Assembly: GCA_947623455.1 (NCBI GenBank)
Contig: OX392532.1
Span: 2,480,001-2,544,000 of the forward strand
Length of the DNA stretch: 64,000 nt
Direction of reading: 5' to 3'
Source of the DNA: Mimachlamys varia
Taxonomy: Eukaryota > Mollusca > Bivalvia > Pectinida > Pectinidae
How positions within the stretch are numbered: the stretch's first letter is position 1; each line of letters starts with the position of its first letter. The notes beneath the pieces are model-generated. The model did no database searches and was not told the origin of the DNA. It was given only the letters and a program-made list of their open reading frames with translations. The position numbers were made by a program, and so were the translations under genes. Below, piece after piece: positions 12,600-25,200 of this stretch.

Positions 12600-14870
12600 C
12601 ATGTATACACATTGTACTATCAGGATAAACAAAGTAATGGAGGAAGCCGTGTAAGGGAGATAATCCATATACTGTTGTTGCATGTGTTGATGATGAAGGA
12701 CCCAGTTCCTTGTAGTGAAATATTAACATCTGATAAAACAGTTATGAAATCCTTTTGATATCAAGTACGGCTACAGATTTTCCAGATCGGAGACTGTGTG
12801 CATGCACCAACTTCTGTCCGGGGCCTGGGCTACACAGTGGCCGAGGTCTGGTGCTGGAACACATCTGGATTCCAGTTGTTGTACAAATTTAAATTTAAAT
12901 TCTTGCACTAATTTTCATCTCAGTTCAGTTTTTGTTCTTTTCTAACTTTCTTTTTTAGATTTTAAATGTAAGATATATAATTTTTTTTGGGGGGTTTAAG
13001 ATGTTTAAAATAATTTGATAATCTCAGTTTTACCAGGACCAATATCTTGAACTTAACTATATCATACCACACAATGATCATAGTTTTATGTATAATGGAT
13101 TTACTGTGAGTTTTCGTGTTTATTTGTATGCATGAAAACGTGCTTGTCAATTTTGTTGTATATAATCTTACCATTTAAAAGTTTAGCTGCATGCTTGTCA
13201 TTTTGATTTTATTGTAATGAGATTTGCATAATAATATTTGTTGATAGGTTGTACATTTATACAACCCATTATTTTGTTTATATACAGCAAGTAAATGTTT
13301 GTTTTGATAAAATTTAAAATGAAAGTTACCTGCATAATTTTGAATTTGCCAGAGTCACAAGTAATGGTGTGGTAGGAACTTTAAAGTTGTCAAGTCCCAA
13401 ACAAAAATAGAGTTGTCCCAGACTAAGAACTGTTTTATGGCTGATGGACTCACTGAAGACCTGTGATATATTTTACAGAGATTTAATACACTTGAAGGGA
13501 CTTTTAATTCCCATTATCCTTACCATGTTCTGATGAAATCCAAGTACTTCCGTCGAGTATTAAATTGAGCATACTTTTATAATAAAACATCTTCCATACC
13601 CTTTAACACAAACTCTTTTTAGCTTGTTAGCTTAGTCAAAGCTACATGTAAGTTTTTTTATGCTTTCAATTTGTTATTTTATCAGCATTCTAATATATGA
13701 TACCGAAAAACTGCCCTGTTCTTGTGAAAGCTATTAATTGAATCTCAATTCTAGTCACATAGTTTCTTCAATGTTCAGTATTACATTTTCATTGAAATAT
13801 TTAAGCTTGTTGCGATTTTTATTCATCTAAATTGATTTCAGTACATATATAATAGGGCTAAAATTGACATAGCAGGGTTTTTCTATTGAATCTCTGGAGC
13901 ATGTGGACTTCCCTATACTTGATGTGCAATTATATTTTATGCTTGTTAATAAATTCTCCAAGTAACCAAGTCAACTTTTTTCGATTTTACATAGAAAGAA
14001 CCATGCATTGATATTAAAGATTATGTATTGCTTACTTAGGTAATGTATGCTAACCTTACAAATTTATTTCTCGTCATTCAGCCAAAATAGGTGTATCCGA
14101 AGTATAAAGAAATCCTAGATAAATATGTTTAATACATACCAGGTAGAACAACAAGGTTACAATATTTATTTTGCCTGGTGAATGCCAAAAACAATCATTT
14201 ACTTCTTTGACTTGTACATTATATGTCTATTTGATCTCGGACAATTATTATTTCATACATATGTTTTTCTGGAATATTAGAAATGCTAAAAATTGCAGTT
14301 ACTGGTATGTCTTTGGAGTCCAACCCACAAAGTCTAAGGTTTTACTTATATTCATGATTTAGGGATCGAAATTCGTTTTCTTTAACATACATGTACAAGA
14401 TGGAAAGTAATTTGTAAGAAGTTTATATGTACCCACCCTGAAGAACTTTGTTTTTTGGTGTTTTTTTGTTCTATTCAATGTATAAGTCAACTTGGGAATG
14501 AAGATTTTTTTTTCAAATTATTGTGCAAAGTATTTAGTCCGAAGGCTTCTGACTCAGTCGTCCAAATGTTTAGTGGGTCAAAGAGTCAGAACCCTTTGGT
14601 CTAACAAAGTAGTATGGTAAAAGATATTAAAACAGTTTTGTAGTAAAACTTCATATATATGTATATATGTGGATTGTAAAGAAGTGTACAACTCCGTATA
14701 TTCTATAAAGTACACGGATGTTTGTACTAGTTCAAGGGAGGTAATTCAAAAGTACACGTTTTTAAAATTGTTAAAATATGCTATCTTGCCAGAATGCCAT
14801 AAATAAAAGATAACTGATTTTTTGAATTTGCATAACTTGTATACGGTACTGTAACCTTCTGTTAAACAGA
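12600..14870. other. Gene-free downstream stretch
   Basis: AT-rich, without recognised exons. At about 14545-14605 a small imperfect inverted repeat (GCTTCTGACTC...GAGTCAGAACCC) resembles the palindromes at 29.4 and 52.5 kb. Confidence 0.5.
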
Positions 14871-14877
14871 TGTTTAA

Positions 14878-15262
14878 GGCCCAATATACGTAACTTTCGT
14901 CAAAACTTGAAGCGAAAATCAAGCCTAATAACTTATTATATTTATAGATTTAGTTAAGATTAACTGATATCAGCAATATTCAAGATGAATTCTTTCGCGG
15001 TTACCGGTACAGCAGCAGTTGAAACGCGCTATTTGTAAACATGCGTCCATTTCGAACCGTTTTCTACCTTCGGTTTGTTATTGAAGTGGGCCCCACCTGA
15101 ATTATTATCATTTCTTTGGATTTTTCCATCAAGAGTTTCTTGTTAGTTACCGCTCAGGTTTACTTCGTTTTAGGCTTATTTTTGCATGGTTATCAACTGG
15201 ATTTTTTTTTAGAATTTTTCAGAATCACGAAAAATTTCCCTGAAGTTATGTATATTGGGCCT
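14878..15262. mobile_element. TTAA-flanked MITE, copy 1
   Basis: 385-bp element with about 20-bp TIRs (GGCCCAATATACGTAACTT at the left, its near-complement at the right). It sits between TTAA at 14874-14877 and TTAA at 15263-15266. Full-length relatives are at 39593-39977 and 61042-61409. TTAA target duplications are typical of piggyBac-type transposition. No transposase is encoded. Confidence 0.85.
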
Positions 15263-15599
15263 TTAAGGCATGCATTTTATATGTATGTTATAGAGTAAAC
15301 ATGTTATAAAGAAGTCAAAACTTGCATAAAATGTATTATAATTGTTACTGAAGATTTAGAATATGTTGCTGTTGAAACTATAGTGCCAATGTTTGTATGA
15401 GATTATTTCAAAAGACACTGACAAGTATTTGTTACTGGAGAAAGTCTACAGGTAACAAAGCTTAGGGTCTATAGAAACTTGACAGATTACTGTAGAAAGT
15501 TATTTTGGTTCATACATATTTTTTTAACCTGTTTAATTTGGAATATTTTTATATGTATTAAGTTAACCTAACTTTAACTTAGTTTATTCTGAACACAGG

Positions 15600-16450
15600 C
15601 ATTAATTGTCTCTCAGATCATCGTCCATAAAATATTTCGACAAAAAATATAACAAAGTTTATGTTGTGACGTTACTCCAAAATTTGTCAAATGGTTTTCA
15701 AAACTGACTATGTTTGGTGCTTTAACTTCATTTTCTGGAAGAGAGTTCCAACTGTCTACAATTCTTTGAGTAAACAAATATTTTCTCATGTCCAACCTGC
15801 TTCTTGATTTATCTAGGCTGAGTGAATGTCCTCTTTCTTTATTGGCAGAAGTTGGTGTAATGCTGTTGCATTATAGCCTCCTCTCAAGATTTTAAAAACT
15901 TCAATCATGTCGCTTGTATTTCGTCTATGTAGTAACGACGGGAGTTTAAGGCAACACAATCGTTCTTCGTACGAAAGATCCTTCATTCCTGGTAGTTATT
16001 CTGTAGCTTGCCGTTGAACGCTTTCTTACAGATCAATGTCCTGTTGTTTGTATGGTTTCCATATGCATGCTCAGTACTCTAAATGGGGTTGAACTAATGC
16101 CTTATACAGTAAGCAGAACAATTTGTTATCAAAGTATTTATATGCTCTTCTGATGACTCCAAGTATTCGATTTGCTTTGTTTACGGCTGCTTGTAAATGA
16201 TGTCTAAAGTTTAATTTATTATCGATAATTATTCCAAGGTCTTTCTCTTCTATGTCCTCTGATAGCATTACTGGTTTTTGTACCATCAACATCCTGATAT
16301 AAATGCAAATTTTTGGAACTGCTATACTTCTTTCCCAATTCATTGTTTAGCATTTGTTCGGGTGGAATTTATGCAGCCATGTATCCGACCATTTTTGTAA
16401 ATTGTCCAGGTCCCGCTGATTATATTTCAGTTCATACAATGGATCCTGAA
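15600..16450 (-). pseudogene. Dead non-LTR retrotransposon (LINE) 3' fragment
   Basis: On the minus strand, an open segment at 16343-16071 contains EKDLGIIIDNKLNFRHHL and VNKANRILGVIRRAYKY, followed by LLYKALVQPHLEY. This is the hallmark of the C-terminal reverse-transcriptase region of jockey/CR1-like LINEs. A second segment (15795-15613) has RKYLFTQRIVDSWNSLPE, the usual end of such ORF2 proteins. The linking part is readable only across frame changes and stops, so the copy is 5'-truncated and inactive. Confidence 0.8.
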
Positions 16451-16887
16451 AATTTCTGTTTGTACAATGGATCCTGAAACTGTTAATGACGTAAGCAAGT
16501 ATATGTTTGTTACTTTACATTGTTGATAATACATTATTACCTATAACTCACATATCTCTAACGAGTTCCTGTTAGTAATCTGGTCCCAATGTCACATTAA
16601 TGGTGTATAAACACAGACAGGGAGAATTAGTTCACACACAGCTTTGTTTACATGTTGTTATGTATAATCAATGAGAATGATTTTACAGAAACTTTCACTA
16701 TATATACATTTAAAATAACAAGTCAATTATGTTCAATTCAGGCATATCTCTGATAAAGATATGAAATTTAAAACTTCAGCATTAATTTTTATTGAAACTG
16801 TATCATTTACAATTGAGGTCATTTAATGGAATTGGTAATTGGTGTCCCAGGTAACCTTAACAACACCCTCCATATCATGACAACTAT

Positions 16888-17430
16888 ACCCAGCTAGGAC
16901 ATTTACCGGTACAGGTAATAATTTGTACCGGTAGTATACGTATATGATAAAGTTACCCAGCTAAGACATTTACAGGTAATAATTTGTACCGGTAGTATAC
17001 GTATATGATACAGGTACCCAGCTAAGACATTTACAGGTAATAATTTGTACCGGTAGTATACGTATATGATACAGGTACCCAGCTAAGACATTTACAGGTA
17101 ATAATTTGTACCGGTAGTATACGTATATGATACAGGTACCCAGCTAAGACATTTACAGGTAATAATTTGTACCGGTAGTATACGTATACGATACATTTAT
17201 ACCCAGCTAAGACATTTACAGGTAATAATTTGTACCAGTAGTATACGTATACAATACAGTTACCCAGCTAAGACATTTACAGGTAATTTTTTGTACCGGT
17301 AGTATATGTATGACAACTATACCCAGCTAAGACATTTACAGGTAATTTTTTGTACCGGTAGTTAATATACATATATGATACAGTTACCCAGCTAAGACAT
17401 TTACAGGTAATTTTTTGTACTAAGTCTGGT
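16888..17430 (+). repeat. ~61-bp minisatellite, about 9 copies
   Basis: The unit begins ACCCAGCTAAGACATTTACA and continues through GGTAATAATTTGTACCGGTA and GTATACGTATATGAT. Copies start roughly every 61-62 bp; the last two or three are shortened or diverged. Confidence 0.85.
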
Positions 17431-17499
17431 AGTTGATATATGATACAGTGGCATTGCCAGTTTGCCATGCTCTGTTACAAAGTCATAATTGATATATAT

Positions 17500-18800
17500 G
17501 TCCTTGTTTTGCTTTACAAAATGTACTTTGTATGAATGTTATATGTTATATATTTCAAGCCCAGAATAAATATATTGTTTGAATTGCTTATGCTGTTGTT
17601 TTTAGCCCACCATCATCCAATCCCCCTGCGTCCGTGGTCCGTCTGTCCGTCCATCCTTACACTATCTTGTTTTTCGCTATTTCTTAGGTCCCTTTTACTT
17701 CCAGATAACGAGGTTTGACTGTAGCTTATACCATATTACAACATCTTTCGACCGTGAATAATTTCTACGACTGCTAATAATTTCTAAAAACAACTGGATT
17801 GCTTGTTCTGAATGGAATTTGTCTTAAAGATTTTGCAGTTGTTTCAAGTATCCTGCCTGTAGGTTGTAGATTCAGTAGTGTACAAGTGAATGATACTGCT
17901 AATGTTTCCATGGTTCTGCTGTTTCCATGGTTCTGCTGATGTTTCCATGGTTATCGACCATATGAAGTGGCATCCCTAGGCAATGAGGTTTCTAAATTGA
18001 ACCTACGATAGGGTTGAATCCACACACAACCTTCAGGGTTGGAGTAGGTAACAACCAGAATCACGCTACCGTAATATTGATACAGGTCCTTGGTGACGAG
18101 ATCTCTTCCTCACAACCACATATACATTGGAGGTGTATAAACCATTGAACCAGGGTTGTGTTCTATCTCTGGGAATTGAACCAAGTCTCTGGGTCAATGC
18201 ATCATTCAGATCACAAACCCATCAACAGTCCTCAGCATGATGTGATGGACTCAGAATCAGACTCATAACTTAGGGTCATATATTATCCCACAACCGGGTT
18301 TGCTATTCTGAACTCTCCTCAGTTCTTTGTATTACTGTTTGAAGATCATGTTTAGCTAAAGGTCAGGGGCAAAAGGAATGTTATATACAGTTAAATGTCT
18401 TTTCCTCCAAAACGGATCATCACATTTCAATCAATTTTGTGATGATGCATCCATGGGACCAGAGAGTCAAATGTTTGATAGGAAAAGGGGTCTGTTCGTA
18501 TGATTCTTAACAAAATGGACAAATATTGATATTCCCATTAATACCAATCAAATCGGTTTATTTTGTCACGAAATCTAGCAGGTCATTTAGTGCTTCTGAA
18601 GACTGCAAAGACAGTGGTGCTAAAACAAATAAGGAAAATGCTTCTATTTATTCTGAAACATCATTTATTTTCTTTCACTTCATGCATCCATTATTGCATT
18701 TTACACAACATTCAACTCGTAATATAATATCACAGAATCACATTCGCACCTATCTTTTATTAAAACCACTTATATGTACAATGTGATAACGTAACAAGTT
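17500..18800. other. Intergenic sequence 3' of MORN3
   Basis: No exon seen. A small tandem repeat of TGTTTCCATGGTTCTGCT lies at about 17900-17955. This interval separates the upstream repeats from the MORN3 3' end. Confidence 0.5.
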
Positions 18801-18817
18801 GGGTGTGGGAGATACTT

Positions 18818-18823
18818 TTTATT
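18818..18823 (-). terminator. Candidate MORN3 poly(A) signal
   Basis: TTTATT on the plus strand is AATAAA on the minus strand, 337 bp past the MORN3 stop. A second AATAAA lies at about 18756-18761. Which is used cannot be told from sequence. Confidence 0.4.
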
Positions 18824-19159
18824 AACTAGTCTGTTTCACGGGTTTCACAGAAATAACAACAAGGTAATGCCTAATAAGTTACTCTCAATCCTACCCAACT
18901 TACAGTACTGTAATCTGTCAGAGAAAGAAGGGCAGTCTAATGCTGGAAACATCAAGGCACGCCTCTACAACCGATACTTAAAGCAATATATATATAACCA
19001 TCCATTTTAGTCATAACATTTAACAAAATATCTTCATAAAGCTAACTTAGAAGTAGTTTACTATCAGCAGTATATCTAGAGATGGTGTTACGTTACATCG
19101 TACAAACATGTATACCTATATGCCTATCTTTTCAGTACAGATTCACAATCTAACAAAGT

Positions 19160-19228
19160 TCACTCGTGGTCTTGTAAAAATGTTTCCTCAGCATCTTGTA
19201 AAACAGCATCAGAATTGGCTAGTTCAAC
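19160..19228 (-). CDS. MORN3: MORN3 last coding exon
   Basis: 69 bp. The acceptor TTTTACAG ends at 19229. It encodes VELANSDAVLQDAEETFLQD, then HE and TGA (19162-19160). The acidic, poorly conserved tail has the expected size for the family C terminus. The exon lies 5.2 kb from exon 4, with the repeat-filled intron between. Confidence 0.85.
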   Translation of the reverse strand, partial: VELANSDAVLQDAEETFLQDHE

Positions 19229-22200
19229 CTGTAAAATAGTAAACAAAGGTTTGTTGAGACAGCTAGAATATTATTGTAACATCTTAATAACTCTAATATT
19301 AGTGTAACATCTTAATAATTCTAATGTTAGTGTAACATCTTAATAACTCTAATATAAGTGTAACATCTTAATAATTTCAATATTAGTGTAACATCTTCAT
19401 AACTCTAATATTAGTGTAACATCTTAATAACTCTAACAGGTAAATATTAGTGTAACATCTTAATAACTCTAATATTAGTGTAACATCTTAATAACTCTAA
19501 TATTAGTGTAACATCTTAATAACTTCAATATTAGTGTAACATCTTAACAAGAGGCCCATGGGCCTTAACGGTCACCTGATGTTTGATATGAAAGAGAAAA
19601 ATGGGAATGTTGAGATGAATATTTATAACAATACATTGTAGCATATCTGGGAGTGGAAAAAATGAATTTTTGAAATTATGTCAATTTGACCCTTTTAGGC
19701 CCCACCCCTCAGGCACCTGGGGGTCAGTCAGTGTCAATATGTGCGTACTACTCAAAAGTCATGTCATATTGATAATTTCAACCAGATTTGCATCATTTCT
19801 TATGGCAATTAAACAAATAATGCAAAAAAATGTTTTTTTCTGCCAATATACTATAGTAAACTTAACCCCCTCCACAGCGGGAGATGCAAGACCCCAGAGT
19901 CATGAAATTCACAATTTTGGTAAAGAACCTTAAAACCAATCCATCTATGAAGAGTATTTGATTCCAGCATATCTGGGAGAAGAGAAGAAGATTTTTGAAA
20001 TTTTTGTAAATTTTACCCTTTTTGGCCCTGCCCCGCAAGCCCCTGGGGGTCAACTAGGGCCAACATGTACATACCATAAAAGTGTCATCCCATGCTGATA
20101 ATTTGATACAAGTAAGAATGAATTCCAATACAAATCCAACAAATAATAGTAAAAAATGTGATTTCCCTATATAAACTATAGTAAAGTTTACCCCCTCCCC
20201 AGGGGCAAACATGAGACCCCAGGGTCATAAAATTCACAATTTTGGTAAAGCACCTTAAGACCCTTCCATCTATGAAGAGTATTTGATTCTACCATATCTA
20301 AGAGTAGAGAAGAAGATTTTTGAAATTTTTGTAAATTTTACCCTTTTTGGCCCTGCCCCGCAAGCCCCTGGGGGTCAACTAGGGCCAACATGTACATACC
20401 ATAAAAGTGTCATCCCATGCTGATAATTTGATACAAGTAAGAATGAATTCCAATACAAATCCAACAAATAATAGTAAAAAATGTGATTTCCCTATATAAA
20501 CTATAGTAAAGTTTACCCCCTCCCCAGGGGCAAACATGAGACCCCAGGGTCATGAAATTCACAATTTTGGTAAAGCACCTTAAGACCCTTCCATCTATGA
20601 AGAGTATTTGATTCTACCATATCTGAGAGTAGAGAAGAAGATTTTTGAAATTTTTGTCATTTTTACCCTTTTTGGCCCCGCCCTCCAGCCCCTGGGGGTC
20701 AACTAGGGCCAACATGCACATACCATCACAGTGTCATCCCATGCTGATAATTTGATACAAGTTAGAATGAATTCCAATACAAATCCAACAAAAAATAGTC
20801 AAAAATGTGAGTTCCCTATATACACTATAGTAAAGTTTACCCCCTTCCCAGGGGCAAACATGAGACCCCAGGGTCATGAAATTCACAATTTTGGTAAAGC
20901 ACCTTAAGACCCTTCCATCTATGAAGAGTATTTGATTCTGCCATATCTAAGAGTAGAGAAGAAGATTTTTGAAATTTTTGTCAATTTGACCCTTTTTGGC
21001 CCCGCCCACCAGCCCCTGGGGGTCAACTAGGGCCAACATGCACATACCATCAAAGTGTCATCCCATGCTGATAATTTTATACGAGTTAGAATGAATTCCA
21101 ATACAAATCCAACAAATAATTGTCAAAAATGTGATTTCCCTATATACACTATAGTAAAGTTTACCCCCTTCCCAGGGGCAAACATGAGACCCCAGGGTCA
21201 TAAAATTCACAATTTTGGTAAAGCACCTTAAGACCCTTCCATCTATGAAGAGTATTTGATTCTACCATATCTAAGAGTAGAGAAGAAGATTTTTGAAATT
21301 TTTGTAAATTTTACCCTTTTTGGCCCTGCCCCGCAAGCCCCTGGGGGTCAACTAGGGCCAACATGTACATACCATAAAAGTGTCATCCCATGCTGATAAT
21401 TTGATACAAGTAAGAATGAATTCCAATACAAATCCAACAAATAATAGTAAAAAATGTGATTTCCCTATATAAACTATAGTAAAGTTTACCCCCTCCCCAG
21501 GGGCAAACATGAGACCCCAGGGTCATGAAATTCACAATTTTGGTAAAGCACCTTAAGACCCTTCCATCTATGAAGAGTATTTGATTCTACCATATCTGAG
21601 AGTAGAGAAGAAGATTTTTGAAATTTTTGTCATTTTTACCCTTTTTGGCCCCGCCCTCCAGCCCCTGGGGGTCAACTAGGGCCAACATGCACATACCATC
21701 ACAGTGTCATCCCATGCTGATAATTTGATACAAGTTAGAATGAATTCCAATACAAATCCAACAAAAAATAGTCAAAAATGTGAGTGCATTCCCTATATAC
21801 ACTATAGTAAAGTTTACCCCCTTCCCAGGGGCAAACATGAGACCCCAGGGTCATGAAATTCACAATTTTGGTAAAGCACCTTAAGACCCTTCCATCTATG
21901 AAGAGTATTTGATTCTGCCATATCTAAGAGTAGAGAAGAAGATTTTTGAAATTTTTGTCAATTTGACCCTTTTTGGCCCCGCCCACCAGCCCCTGGGGGT
22001 CAACTAGGGCAAACATGCACATACCATCAAAGTGTCATCCCATGCTGATAATTTTATACGAGTTAGAATGAATTCCAATACAAATCCAACAAATAATTGT
22101 CAAAAATGTGATTTCCCTATATATACACTATAGTAAAGTTTACCCCCTTCCCAGGGGCAAACATGAGACCCCAGGGTCATGAAATTCACAATTTTGGTGA

Positions 22201-25200
22201 AGCACCTTAAGACCCTTCCATCTATGAAGAGTATTTGATTCTACCATATCTGAGAGTAGAGAAGAAGATTTTTGAAATTTTTGTAAATTTGACCCTTTTT
22301 GGCCCTGCCCCGCAGGCCCCTGGGGGTCAACTAGGGCCAACATGCACATACCATCAAAGTGTCATCCCATGCTGATAATTTGATACAAGTAAGAATGAAT
22401 TCCAATACAAATCCAACAAATAATAGTAAAAAATGTGATTTCCCTATATAAACTATAGTAAAGTTTACCCCCTCCCCAGGGGCAAACATGAGACCCCAGG
22501 GTCATGAAATTCACAATTTTGGTAAAGCACCTTAAGACCCTTCCATCTATGAAAGTATTTGATTCTATCATATCTGAGAGTAGAGGAGAAGATTTTTGAA
22601 GTTTTAGTCAATTTTACCCTTTTTGGCCCCGCCCCGCATGCCCCTGGGGGGGTGGGGACCATATAATTCACAATTTTGGTTCACCCTCAGCCATGGAAGC
22701 TTCCTGTAAAATTTCATTGAATTTGGTTCAGCGGTTTTGGAGAAGAAGTCGAAAATGTAAAAAGTTTACAAACGCACGACGACAGACAAAAGGCGATTAG
22801 AATAAGTCACTTGAGACTTCGTCTCAGGTGACCTAATAACTCTAATATTAGTGTAACATCTTAATAACTTCAATATTAGTGTAACATCTTAATAACTTCA
22901 ATATTAGTGTAACATCTTAATAACTTCAATATTAGTGTAACATCTTAATAACTTCAATATTAGTGTAACATCTTAATAACTCTAACAGGTTAATGTTAGT
23001 GTAACATCTTAATAACTCTAACAGGTTAATGTTAGTGTAACATCTTAATAACTCTAATATTAGTGTAACAGCTTAATAACTCTAATATTAGTGTAACATC
23101 TTAATAACTTCAATATTAGTGTAACATCTTAATAACTCTAACAGGTTAATGTTAGTGTAACATCTTAATAACTCTAACAGGTTAATGTTAGTGTATCATC
23201 TTAATAACTCTAGGTAAATATAAGTAATTACATCTTAATAACTCTAATATTAGTGTAACATCTTAATAACTTAAATATTAGTGTAACATCTTAATAACTC
23301 TAATAGGTAAATATTAGTGTAACATCTTAATAACTCTAATATTAGTGTAGCATCTTAATAACTCTAATATTAGTGTAACATCTTAATAACTCTAATATTA
23401 GTGTAACATCTTAATAACTCTAATATTAGTGTAACATCTTCATAACTTCAATATTAGTGTAACATCTTCATAACTCTAATATTAGTGTAACATCTTAATA
23501 ACTCTAATATTAGTGTAGCATCTTAATAACTCTAATATTAGTGTAACATCTTAATAACTCTAACAGGTAAATATTAGTGTAACATCTTAATAACTCTAAT
23601 ATTAGTGTAACATCTTAATAACTCTAATATTAGTGTAACATCTTAATAACTTCAATATTAGTGTAACATCTTAATAACTCTAACAGGTAAATATGAGGGT
23701 AACATCTTAATAACTCTAATATTAGTGTAACATCTTAATAACTCTAATAGGTAAATATTAGTGTAACATCTTAATAACTCTAATATTAGTGTAGCATCTT
23801 AATAACTCTAATATTAGTGTAACATCTTAATAACTCTAATATTAGTGTAACATCTTAATAACTCTAATATTAGTGTAACATCTTAATAACTCTAATAGGT
23901 AAATATTAGTGTAACATCTTAATAACTCTAATATTAGTGTAGCATCTTAATAACTCTAATATTAGGGTAACATCTTAATAACTCTAACAGGTAAATATTA
24001 GTGTAACATCTTAATTATTTGATGAGGTGAAATCTCAGAAACATTGTACAGGACCTACAACAGTTCACTCTTCTGAAGGAGGCCTCTCCAAGCTTAATGC
24101 TCCACTCTGGTATTTTTTACCGTGAGAGTTTAGTTCCCATTCCAGTTGATTTCTTACACCTTATACTGTGTCTCAGAAGGGTACACTCACCTTCAGTACT
24201 TCATACTGTGTGATTTCAAGTGCTTACTCCCTTTAGCTTTACACTGTGTTGGTTAGGAACATATCCAAAGTGACACTCACCCTAGGTATTTTATTCTGTG
24301 TAGGTTTTGGTGCCTGTCTCAAGTGAACACTCATCTTCAGCATTTTAAGTTGTATAAGTTTTGGTGCCTATATATATCCGAGTTGTACACTCACCTTGGG
24401 TATTTTATACTGAGTGGGTTCGGGTGCCCCCTCTCGGCCGAAGTCCTTCATAGTGCCACACTTGGCTATGTCATCGTTCCAGACACCCTCGTACACCTGT
24501 CCTGTGGTCAGGTAGAAAAACTTCCCTGGGCCGTTCTTCTTATCATTTCGCCAAGAACCTTCATAACGATTCTCATTGGCTGAAAAGATGGTATAAATAG
24601 AGGTTAAACAACGGGTGGTTGTTGGATATGGTATTTATTTCACTTGAGTTAGTTCATTTAATTTCCAAAAATTAAAAAGGACACTTGCTTTAACCATGAG
24701 TCATAAGACCTGTTTCTACCACAATTTCAGCCTAAAACAGAAGTATTTCATTGAATTAAATATAAATAACAATGGACAATATGGGCGTATTATAACATAT
24801 TGGATCAAATTTTCCCGCCATATGATGATGACATCGACAATCAGCAGATTACAGTATTATATCCACCTAGACTTACTTAGTCGGACCATGCCCTGCCCGT
24901 TGCGCTGGTCATCGTACCACTCCCCTTCGTAAATTGTGCCATCCTTAAAGTACATACGACCCCAGCCACTTCGTTTATCTGCATACCACTCTCCCTCATA
25001 GTACTCAGCGTCTGTGTAAAACTGTGTCCCGTACGCCTACAAAGAGTCCATAATGGGTCGTATCAATTGATGTATACAGTTGTAACTATACACCGAATTC
25101 TTAACATGACATCACAACAAAGCAGATGACATATTATCACCTTTTCCTTACTCTGTATATGAACACGATTACACGATTTGTGTATGTAAGGACATGTGGA

